From assembly GCF_040436345.1 (NCBI RefSeq), contig NC_133216.1, positions 4,173,533 to 4,237,532 of the forward strand: DNA of 64,000 bases. The letters run 5' to 3'. Within the stretch, counting starts at the first letter, position 1, and each line of letters starts with the position of its first letter. This document shows positions 25,987 through 35,493 of this stretch, piece by piece. Origin of the DNA: Pagrus major (lineage: Eukaryota > Chordata > Actinopteri > Spariformes > Sparidae). Below the pieces are notes generated by a model. The model saw nothing but the letters and a program-made list of their open reading frames with translations. It searched no databases and was not told where the DNA came from. The position numbers were made by a program, and so were the translations under genes.

Positions 25987-26435
25987 GTGCCGGCGGGTCC
26001 CGCCCCGATCCTGACATTTGAATACCGAGTCAGGATCCAGGAAGGGCCCCGCAAAAAGGCCGATGTGGCCCCCTGGCGTGCTGTATATTGGCCCGGCGGC
26101 TACAACGGGGCCACCCGGACGAAGAAGACTGTCCCATAATCCTCCAGTGTCACAGCTGAGTGGATTTCTTTTCATACAGCAGCGAGGTTCATACGGGAGA
26201 AGTGTTGATGTGGTCACAAGTAGTTAATTATTAAAACGGGTTATGAAAGAATGAGTTTGTTCTAAAAATAGATGAAAGGATTTGGACTAAAATGTGATCA
26301 GGTGGTTCAGCTCGACCCAAAACAAACTGCTGCAAATCCAAGCGTCTTTAAAATGTCTCGTTTTAGAAATCACATAAAAATACGTTTAAAAAAGTGACCA
26401 AGACGATATTTAATTTGAGTAAAAACTGCTTTTAT

Positions 26436-26437
<2 letters not shown>

Positions 26438-26473
<36 letters not shown>

Positions 26474-26480
26474 TGTGTGT
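26438..26480. repeat. (GT)n microsatellite upstream of foxa3
   Basis: A GT tract of about 43 bp with one interruption, 0.85 kb upstream of the foxa3 start. Confidence 0.9.
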
Positions 26481-27090
26481 TGAAGGGCGTGAACATCGTT
26501 AATTCCCTCGGCTATCACTTCTCTGGGGGGCATGAACCATTTAACACATTCTCTGAGCGCTTAATTGTGGCAACCGCCGAACTGATTTCAGATTCTGGGC
26601 TCTGATAGTCAAATATTCTCCTGATTGGCGTGAAAAAATCACGAGGCTTAGGAAAATATTTGAAGGTTATCAGACTATCGGGACATCAGAGCTCCAATTA
26701 CAGAAACATCTGGCCTGAACGGCAACACCTCACACTGATAAAGCTCCGCAGGAACAATCACACGGTGAGTTTCTAAATTTAAAGTGTTTGTTCGTGCGTA
26801 AATGTGAACTCCTCGAGCGCGCAGTCTGTGCGTAAAATGGGCCCGGTCGCCTGAGAACTTCTTCTTTCCTCCACAGAGGCATCGAGACCCGCCGCCGCAG
26901 AGAAATACAATAAATAATGTAATCCTGGTGTGATGCATGAGGCCGGACTGCTGTGTTGCGGAATACACATCGGCCTCAGAGCAGACGGAGGCCCGTGAAT
27001 GTCAATGCCTCAGCCTAATGGCCAGTCAATGGAGATGTAATTGATGCGCAGGCGGGAGGTCGACGGGATTAGACTGTGAGAAAAAAAAGA
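26480..27090. promoter_or_regulatory. Candidate regulatory region upstream of foxa3
   Basis: This is a stretch of about 600 bp with no repeats and no plausible ORF, just after a GT microsatellite. It is of mixed complexity and rich in short homeodomain- and forkhead-like words (TTAATT, AAATATT, CTCCAATTA, TGTAATTGATG). It lies 0.9-1.5 kb upstream of the foxa3 start. Its look is that of conserved vertebrate enhancer DNA, but I cannot test conservation here. Confidence 0.25.
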
Positions 27091-27654
27091 AATAACAGGA
27101 AGGTCTGAGCAGCACAAGCTGAGAAATATGGAGGAAGGTTGGAGGATAAAAGAGCAGAATCAGCACCGGGCTGTGTTTTTAAGATGAACACGTGACGGAT
27201 CCACCTGATGGCTGCGCGGCCTCAGGAGACTTCCCTGTTCCCCCTTTTCTTAATATTTCCCCTGACATGATGAGGCAGCCATCATGTTCCTCATCTTGAT
27301 ATTGCAGCTGCAGCACATATCACCAGTCAGACTCTCTGCAGGCCGTCAGCTGTAAACACTCAGCGATTATCGCCTGTTTGCAAACTGCTGTCAGGTCGAT
27401 TAACACGTGGAGTGAGCTCACACCTCCGTGTCTGTAATGATATAATTAAGCCCGGCAGAGGGGAGCGTTTTCATCTGGACACTCATATGGCTGTATTAAT
27501 AAATGACGTCATCTCTGACCTCCAGCTTCAGCCACCTGAGTGTTAACAGGTACCATCCTGTCTGCAGTAATGATCCCAACAGGTACCTCAGAGTCAAACT
27601 TAAAGTCAGGATCTCGTGTTGAAATATTAATGTGGTGAAAGTGAAAGTCACGCA

Positions 27655-27700
27655 TACGGATAGTACTTGAGTAAAAGTACTTAGTTACCTTCCATCACTG
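27655..27700 (-). repeat. hAT-like element end, inverted fragment
   Basis: TAGTACTTGAGTAAAAGTAC, TTAGTTAC and TTCCATCACTG form the reverse complement of the left end of the TACTT-rich element that begins 34 bp further on. Confidence 0.55.
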
Positions 27701-27733
27701 CCTGTCTAACAACAGAAGAGCCTTCAAAAAGCG

Positions 27734-28183
27734 GTGATGAAGGTAACTAAGTACATTTACTCAACTACTGCACTTGAGGTACTTTACCTGAGTATTTCCA
27801 TTTTCATTCTGAAGGTAAATATTGAGCTCCTTACTGCAAAACGTTTATCTGATATCTTTAGTTACTGTAGTTAGTTTACAAATGACACATCAGAGCGGAA
27901 GTAGAACATTAATTACTTTATTTTATCAACAGTCTGATTTAAAAAACACAGTTTCTATTAATCAGAAAATAAAAATAAAAATAAAACCTAAATATAAATA
28001 TAATGAACTTTTGATACATTTATTGCCAGAAAATCACTTTGGACACTTAAAGTGCATCTTATATCAGATACTTAGAGACTTTTACTAACCTTAAGTGATT
28101 TTCACTTTTACCAAATGTTTCACCACGATATCGTTACTTTTACTCAAGTATGACTGACAGGACTGGTACTTTATACAACACTG
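27734..28183 (+). repeat. hAT-like non-autonomous element (TACTT-rich family), copy 2
   Basis: It begins with GGTAACTAAGTACATTTACT, continues with ACCTGAGTATTTCCATTTTC, and ends with TTACTTTTACTCAAGTATGAC, GGTACTTTATA and CAACACTG. It has both ends seen in copy 1 (9268-9602) and no ORF. Confidence 0.65.
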
Positions 28184-31100
28184 ATTACTAGGAACCGAGA
28201 GGTCTTCACCCCAAACCTCCTTCAGAGAGTTTCATTTGTATAAATTAAAGAGGGTTAATAAAAAGACACTTCACGTGTCTGCAGTGTTCCATCAGTAGCT
28301 TTGATTATTTTATCTTTATTTTTTCTGCCTTTACGTGTCAGTGGAGAAGGGTTATCCTAATCCTCATTCATGTTGCTTTGGAAAATCAAACCCCAAAACT
28401 CATATTTCTTTTTTTTTCTTTTTCTTTGTAACATGGAGAGCCTGGTGCTCAGCTGAGTGTCTCCTCTACACTCATCTCCAGTAAACCAGGACATAAATGA
28501 TGTTGTGATTCCTGGTTTCATTCCCCGACATCTGTTTATACTGACAGCCACACTAAATATAAGCTAGTTGCTTCTTGAAGCTGCTTTATTGACTCATTTC
28601 ACACACTCGCTGATGTCTGAGCTCTCTGTGACGAGCTCTGTACTCTGGCCATGACGCACCGAGCCTCCAGCCTGCGTCTTAATACGCATCTTTGATTGGT
28701 GTAATGCTCCTTTAAGGTCCCATCTTTCTCCCCAACACACATTTAGCCATATCCTCTCTCTGCGGGCCGCTTTTCACTCCAATAGGCGCTCCGCCGTCCA
28801 TTAACACCTCTATAATTGGTTTAACAATGGCTGTAATGAGCGGACACTAATGGAGGAAGCGACACATCGGCCTGCCAGGACGGTGGGGAGGAGGAATGAG
28901 ACTCCCCCCTCCTCATCCTCCTCCTCCTCTTCCTCCTCATCCTCCCTCTCCTCTTCTTCATGATACAAATGAGCAGCTTCATCAGTGAGTTTATCAGCCG
29001 CTTCTGAGAAATAAAAGATTTTCTCCTGCAGTTGAGACTGCTGAAGTTTTAAAGCGTGAACGACTTGTTCAGACTCTGCAGGCTGTAATCTGATTACAGG
29101 TGATGAAGAATATAATCCTGACTGTGCTGTCAGGCAGACTGAGGTAAAGAGCGCCATCTGGTGGCCACTAATAGACAGAAGGGTTCCTGTAGAAGATGAA
29201 ACAGTCTTCAAGTTTTATAAACATCATTTATTGTTTGTTGACAGTAAAAAACTTGTAACTAAAGTTGAATTAAATAAAAATAATGTATTAATGATAGTTA
29301 TTATGAAGTGTGTGAGAAGAGACAGCGAGGTCGGCACAGTCGGCATCAGTATCGAAAAGGGTTTATTGAAATAGTTTCAGATATTCAGTATGGATATTTG
29401 AAACTATTACACACTGCTTTTTTCCGAGACACCAGAAGCTAAAATAGTTGAAAACCACTCGTTCAATCTTCATTAACAAGGTTCTGTATTTTAAAACTGG
29501 TTTTATTATCCATTGTGTAAAATCTTCATCTTTAAAGTGACGAGTAACTAAAGCTGTCAAATAAACAGAGAGGAGACATGTTGTGGAGAGGAAGTGCCTC
29601 AAAATTGTACTTGAGTGATTTTCCACCTGTGATTATTCACATATATACTGTAGTATACATACACTCAGTTTGCAGTGTGAACAGCACCAGTGACCAATGT
29701 GCTGTTATCAGTGGTAATAATACCAAATTACAGAATCACTCGTTCATGTATATTTGAAGATTTGACAAGAATATTACTTTAGCAGGCTACAAAATGCTGT
29801 TTTTATAATAATCAATATAAAACCTTAAATTAGGAAGTCATGAAATTCTCCAAAAGGGTCTTGATTAGACACATTATACTGAGATTTCCTCATAAATGAA
29901 GGTGTTTAACTTGATTAAATCTCAGTGGTCAAACTCAAGAAGTAGAACAACAATTACAAGTTTCCATCCCATTTATTTCTATTTTGTACATGAAGCTGCA
30001 ATAAAACCAACAGATCTAAAAATGACACATGAATGAAAAGAAACTCAACACACAGAGAGAAAGATGTGAGGAGAGACCATACTCAAACAATGAATGGCCG
30101 GCTGACTTTACAAAGGCTTCAGGTAAAAGCAAAAAGAGCCGTCTGATGGCAACTGAAGGGAAACAGATTCAGGTTAATCATTGACTAGACAATAAAAAAG
30201 CCATTGCACTCCGACTTCCCCTGAGGTTCCCAGACACACGGACAGACGGTAAACATTTTAAAAAGGCACTTAACAAGGGATTGCATGATATATCAGTGCA
30301 TATTCAACTCAAATTCCACTTCTTCAAAGATATTTCTCTTCAACAGACCTGATCTGTGGGACGTTGTCTCAGTATAGACGGCCTGAATAAGCAGACCTTT
30401 ATACGTCACATCCCAGAAGTACAGGAGACCACACGGGCCTGTAAACTGTAACGGCTTGATGAAGAGAACCAACTGAGACCTGGCCAAGAAATATAGCAAT
30501 TTATATTTTTTCCATAAAACATTTACATCCAGAAACATCAGTTTGGGCATAAAATTACCTTTGGTTTGTCTGTGCTTCAGTACTGATGAGTACACACCGC
30601 ACGAAAAGAGAGAATGCACCAAAAAACTCATTCGTTGTAATGTTGGATTGTTCAGTTTAGTAAAGTGAATTCCCTGCGCATCCCCTCAGACAGTGAGGTT
30701 GTTTTTTTTTTTTAAATCAAGATTATTTTCTGGTCACTTCGAAACAAAAAATATACTTTTAAAAAGCGTCACATGTTATGAAGGTTGTCTTGTCTCTAGT
30801 TTTGTGAGATACAAATTCATAAATAATATTAAACCTTGCAGGGTTTCAGAAGAACTTTTCTGCTTTTTGGTGGATTCTCGCTTTAAAAAACAAAAAGGTT
30901 TGAGAAATGATGCGCAATCGTTTTTTTAATGAAATATCCCAAACTGTTGCATATACTATGACGAAGGATTGCACGTACGTACTATTATAGATCTATAGAG
31001 TATATAACATTTAACATTCTAGTATAAAATATAGTCCTAGGCCTATCAATAGATATCTTTTCATATACATTCGGGGTAAAGCGTAGGCTGGGCTGGATCT

Positions 31101-31300
31101 TGTATGAAAGCAACATTTAAATACAGTCAAACACAGAGTGTCTGTGGCTGGTCGATGCTTCGACAGATTAACTCGTTTCTACACAGCAAACATTTTCTTT
31201 TCTCTGAGTCCAAGTCAACTTTATTTAAACTCAGAGAATTGTCACTACTGGCATTCTGTCCTCAACTCATGTTGGTTGAAAAAAATGTGATTGCGTGCCA
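28184..31300. other. Intergenic between foxa3 and irf2bp1
   Basis: 28600-28830 looks unique and could be regulatory. 28810-29211 holds a doubtful minus-strand ORF with a poly-Glu tract. 29220-31300 is AT-rich with no coding signal and may be extended irf2bp1 3' UTR or simple intergenic DNA. Confidence 0.45.
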
Positions 31301-31305
31301 GGACT

Positions 31306-31572
31306 AGGGCTGCAACTAACAGCTTTCATTTAGATTAATCTGTCGATCGTTTACTCGATTGACCGACTAGTTGTTTGGTCTACAAAATATCAGTGTTTCC
31401 CAAAGCCCAGGATGACGTCCTCAAATGTCTTGTTTTGTCCACAACTCAAAGAGATTCAGTTTACTGTCACAGAGGATGAAAGAAACCAGAACATAAGAAA
31501 TAACTCAAACCGATTCATCAATTGTCAAAATGTTTGGCGATTAATTTCATAGTTGACAATTAATCGATCTAG
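31306..31572 (+). repeat. hAT-like MITE (AGGGCTGCAACTAAC family)
   Basis: The opening AGGGCTGCAACTAAC, the internal GTTTCCCAAAGCCCAGGATG and TCCTCAAATGTCTTGTTTTG, and the closing GTTGACAATTAATCGAT match a family very common in teleosts. The mirror-image right terminus is truncated. Confidence 0.7.
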
Positions 31573-33210
31573 CCAGGACGTGAATTCAGTCGCAAAACAA
31601 TAAAACAATCTGTATTTTAAATTTAAGGTACAGTGTGTCATCATAACTGTCAATTTCATGTCAGTTTTTAATTAATTGCATTTGTAAAAGCACAAATATT
31701 TCATTTAGATCGAGCACGGACAGAGAAAATGTCATTTTGTCCGAGGCAGTTCAGTTCTAACTATCTGACCTCCTGCAGCATCCTGCTGGCCAACAGTCTG
31801 TCCATCAACAAGAAGAAGATGCAGGATATCCATGGCTACTGCTTCACTATTTCAACATCTGTGTTTTGCAGGATTTGTCAAAACAAGCTGTAGTGCTCTC
31901 TGTGCAACACAACATTAGGTGTACTGTTACAAACAACAGTGAACTGTGGCTACTTTCTGTGAGTTTGAGCAGGGTCATTTAAAACAACACATATCCTCAT
32001 ATCAGGTCTGCTAACAAGCTAACATTAGCAAATATCATTATTGCAAATTACATATTAGTACACTTGTGGCCATAGAGACATTTTGGTGGTCCTGTTGGCA
32101 CAGTCTTTTTTTAATATTAAGGTGCATATACTTTTTATGGATTACAGCATTTTTCAAATGGTTGTAACGGTGTTGTGAGTTTTTGTTTGTAGAAAAGTGA
32201 CATGAACTTGTTGGAAACTGTTGTAGTCTACGTGTTGCTTCAGCCCATTTATTTCCAGCTGCTAACAGTAGCTAGCTGGCAGTGCTAATCTGGGTTTCAG
32301 CTGTCACAACTATTGTTAACTCTACAAAAAGTAGCCAGTGTTCAGCTGCTGATTGGCCTTGAATATCTGAATCCAACACTACGTGATGAAGGTCATGTTA
32401 ATATGTACGGTCTGATACATCAGTCTGTGTTGGGAAGTTGTGCCATTATTTCACAAATATCTGTGCTATGTGCTGGATGGAGATGGAGACAGGTTTGTTT
32501 TCCACAGCTGGTGAGGTCGAGCTCACAATGCACAGGATGCACTGAGGAATTTAATGTGACTGATGTAATGTAACTATAGGATTTAACTTAAAAGTGGGCA
32601 AAGTCAAACTTGGTGTAAAAAAAAATAGAAAAGTAATAATGACAATGTGTGAAGGTAGTCTCTGAAACTTTACTCAGGTGATATCAAGCGAGGTCTGATA
32701 GCGTTGATAGAATCGGGTGGTGAGTAGGTGGAGTTAAGACCTGTGCACTGGAGGTTTACTGAACTGTGTGTCACTTCTCTTCTGGATCTCTCAGCGGTCC
32801 AGTGCAGACATCTCCTTCTGGTGTGTGATACAACTCTGTGGAAACAAAAAGCAAACAAATTAACAATGTGAAATTATGCAGAATAAAAGAAAAACTATGT
32901 TTATTCATATTTGTTATTACAATATCCTGAAGCCTGGATGATAAAAATGTAGGGAAATGATGACAATTTTTTGATAGTATAAGAAGAGAAATGCCATAAA
33001 TAACTTGTGTAACAGACGAGTGTTCACAAACATCCACATTCAGAACCTGAAGCTGTGAAGTTTGGCAAATGCATTACTGGAGGAGAGAGTAAACTAAGGT
33101 GCCTTCTTATAAAAAGGTCTCACAATGCAAAATGCTGCCACACTTCAGACTACAGGTGATCAGCTGTCTGTGGACCTGCCTGTTGCTGTGTTGGGTCCTG
33201 GTTTCCATGA
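31573..33210. other. irf2bp1 downstream flank
   Basis: No second gene is supported. Some of this (33218 down to about 32880) is probably irf2bp1 3' UTR. The short ORFs have no family features. Confidence 0.4.
32900..32905 (-). terminator. Candidate irf2bp1 poly(A) signal
   Basis: AATAAA on the minus strand about 315 nt after the stop codon. IRF2BP genes often have long 3' UTRs, so the AT-rich region down to about 30 kb could also be transcribed. Confidence 0.25.
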
Positions 33211-33218
33211 AGTCACCA

Positions 33219-33525
33219 TCACGTCTCCCTCTCTTTCTTGACGGTGACGTCTCCACCTCCAGCTCCAGCTCCACTGGAAGATCCACTCCCAGCTCCGGAC
33301 GCACCTGCAGCTCCCGGCCCGGGTCCGGTCCCAGCTCCTGATGCAGCAGCCGATGGAGCTCCTGCTCCACCGGTGCCCAGTATGGTGGAGACTTCTCCCT
33401 GCATGAAGGCCCAGGGCGGACTGTTGGGAGAGTTATCCAGCGGACAGCGCTCTCCACTCGGACAGTACACCTCTCCGTCACCCCGCCGGCCCTGGATGTA
33501 CACTCTGGTGCAGGGGAAGCAGAAC
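33219..33525 (-). CDS. irf2bp1: irf2bp1 coding exon 2 (second half of RING finger, C-terminus)
   Basis: The exon begins G-TTC-TGC-TTC directly after TTTAG, giving [21 protein letters not shown] and then CPSGERCPL, followed by [13 protein letters not shown], all strongly family-typical. A Gly/Ala/Ser/Pro-rich insertion of about 45 residues then precedes the terminal VKKERET. The stop is at 33219-33221. Confidence 0.88.
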
Positions 33526-34869
33526 CTAAATGTGGTGGAGGTAGAGAAGATGAGTCATTATAACTTCCAGTGAGGCGTTTGTTTAAAAACTACTCAAATA
33601 AAAAAATAAATATTTCACCAACACATTATTTTTTAAAGTAACTTACTGCATTTTTAGTCTTTAAAATATACTAAGAGCAAATGACTAGAGTCTGAAGTGC
33701 AGGCTTAAATTACTTTGTTGAACTCAAAGAAAACAAATTTATTGAAACATAAAGAAAGAATCTCTTTACTCAAAACAATTATCCACAAATTGTATGAAGC
33801 CAACACTACATAACACCACCATAGCAAGACAAAAGAGAAGCAAACACACAAACCTGTGTCCTGGCACTGATGGACACTGAACAAAGTGTGTGTCTTCTAG
33901 CCTCTCATGACACAAGGTGCAGGACAGAGTGTTTCCCGTTGAATGGGCGTTGCTGGCAGATGCTGATCCCAGCTCAGAGGCTCCACTGTGAGGTAACGCT
34001 GCAGCAGTGGTGGCCCCCTCCGCTGAGGTGCTGGATCCCAGGGGCTCCCCTCCGGATCTGGAGGTTAGGGGGCGCGGCTGCCTGGCTGGAGATGAGGCAG
34101 GCTTGGGGCTCGTCTGGCTCACGCCTCCGGCCATGGACGAGGATGAAGAGGGGAGACCTGAACTCTTGCTGGCGCTGCTGCCAGCCACAGCAGTGTGGAT
34201 CTGTGACTGTGTCTTGGGCTGGTTCTGCGACGAACTGAGCTCTCGCTCCAGCTCCGGAGTGATGAAGGGGGCTATCCCCATCCCTATCCCTAGCTGTCTG
34301 CGGTTAATCTCGGCCAGCACCGGGCCAGGGAAGATCATGGAGCTACTCATGGGGGCTGTCCTAGCAGTAAGACCCGCCGGCATGCCTGTCAGCAGCCCAT
34401 GGGGGATCCCTGCTATGCTCTGAGTCACTAGACTAGGAGGGATGGCAGCTGCCAGCATGGGTCTCCGGCTGCCGCTGGGGCTCTGGCGGTTCACTTCTTG
34501 AGGCGGCTGCCCGTCACGGTGCAACCCGTTCGGCGGGACGCGAATAGCCGACCCGGTACTTTCTCCTCTTCCTCCCCTTTCGAAGCGGTCGCTGTGCGGC
34601 CTGCCCCCGTCCGCCGCCGCCTCTCCTCTGCCAGATGTGCCGTGTTTGTTGGGAGAGGGACCAGGTGACCTGACGTTGCCGTCCTGCATCCCGTGAGTCC
34701 GTTTCAGCTGTCGGGCGCTCGCTATCAGGAATTCAATCTGATTCGCTCCCTCGTAGTTGACGCAGCCTCGGCAGACCACCTCGCTGAAGTCCCACACCAC
34801 GGTCCAGGGCATCTTTGGCAGGTCGCACAGGTAGCACCACTGGCGCCTGGAGGAGGAAGGGGACGACAT
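33219..34869 (-). CDS. irf2bp1: Interferon regulatory factor 2-binding protein (IRF2BP1-like), two coding exons
   Basis: The CDS is joined from 34869-33854 and 33525-33219, giving 440 aa. The 328-bp intron starts GTTTGT and ends TTTAG and splits an Arg codon. IRF2BP proteins are nuclear corepressors that bind IRF2 and act in transcription and ubiquitin-linked complexes. The N-terminal C4 zinc finger (residues about 8-53) has Cys12, Cys15, Cys33 and Cys36, in [15 protein letters not shown]. The C-terminal RING-type finger shows Cys317, Cys320, Cys332, His338, Cys341, Cys344, Cys360 and Cys366. The protein ends in VKKERET, a psi-K-x-E SUMO motif. The middle is Ser/Pro-rich and carries an EVNRQSP motif that I know from IRF2BP2 and IRF2BPL. 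The RRQW/DLPKMPW signature and the location beside foxa3 favour irf2bp1; the intron recalls IRF2BP2. The protein is shorter than mammalian members (about 580-800 aa). Confidence 0.88.
33854..34869 (-). CDS. irf2bp1: irf2bp1 coding exon 1
   Basis: This exon encodes residues 1-338 plus two bases of codon 339 and carries the N-terminal zinc finger, the low-complexity middle and the first half of the RING finger, ending at PSVPGH. The frame runs on past the donor to 33766, but that tail ([12 protein letters not shown]...) is intronic: the FCFPC half of the RING resumes exactly at the next exon. Confidence 0.88.
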
Positions 34870-35408
34870 GGCTGGCTAACGAGCGAGCTAACCTGAGCGG
34901 GTTCAACGAGCCAGCTAGTTTAGCTAACGTGCTAACACACGTTAGCTCGTTAACCTATTTATGTTTGACAGGTGCACGCCCCGTCTTTACGAAACTCTTC
35001 CCGCTTCAACGGCTGTCAGACCGCTTTAGAACCGTGTTAAACATCCTACACATATAAAATCAGATCAAACTTTTAAGTTGTTGTCGCTCTTTTTCTCATA
35101 TGTTTGTTTTGTTTACCCACTTCGGCCTGCTCTTCACTGCTGTCAACTTCTTCCCAGACGGACGCTGGAACGTTACGTAACCTTTCGAGGTGCATTGTGG
35201 GTGTTTGAGTTTCTCGCCCGACGGCGTCAACGCAAAGCTGCTCGCGGTGTCTGGTTTTGGAACTACAACCCAGACGGACACGGAAGTGAAGTAATGAAAG
35301 GTCGCAGTTCATTTGGCGTCATCACATGTGCGTCCCCTGTAGCAGCCATGCGTTTTGCGGGAGAACACTTTTAATTTGAGGACTTTTTGGGTATTTTTAA
35401 ACGTCAAC
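34870..35408. promoter_or_regulatory. Putative bidirectional promoter of irf2bp1 and polr1g
   Basis: Exactly 539 bp separate the divergent start codons. The interval is relatively CpG-rich and lacks a clear TATA box. It holds an ETS-type CGGAAGTG at 35281-35288, an ACTACAACCCAG word at 35262-35273 resembling a ZNF143 site, and several GTTAGC/GCTAAC words. These are features of housekeeping bidirectional promoters. Assignment is by position and motif only. Confidence 0.5.
35348..35374 (+). promoter_or_regulatory. Upstream ORF in the polr1g leader
   Basis: ATG followed by seven more codons (MRFAGEHF) and TAA, ending 34 nt before the polr1g ATG. The context, GCCATGC, has no purine at -3. It may tune polr1g translation if transcription starts upstream of it, which is not shown. 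Confidence 0.4.
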
Positions 35409-35493
35409 ATGCCGAGAGACGTGTCATCTTCGTCAAGCGAAGATGAAGCAGACACTCCTGCTCAGAAATCACCTGCAAAGCAAAAGGAAAGCG
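35409..35493 (+). CDS. polr1g: polr1g coding exon 1
   Basis: This exon encodes 28 residues plus one base, MPRDVSSSSSEDEAD onward, and ends before a consensus GTAAGT donor. The frame is open for 18 codons upstream but has no ATG there, so the start at 35409 is the only in-frame choice. Confidence 0.85.

Noticed and set aside
26058..26080. CTCF-like word (CCCCCTGGCG) upstream of foxa3
   Set aside because: Only a partial core match in GC-rich DNA; too weak to list as an insulator site.
33766..33853. Extension of irf2bp1 exon 1 reading frame with hydrophobic tail
   Set aside because: This is read-through into the intron; the RING finger resumes correctly only after splicing to 33525.
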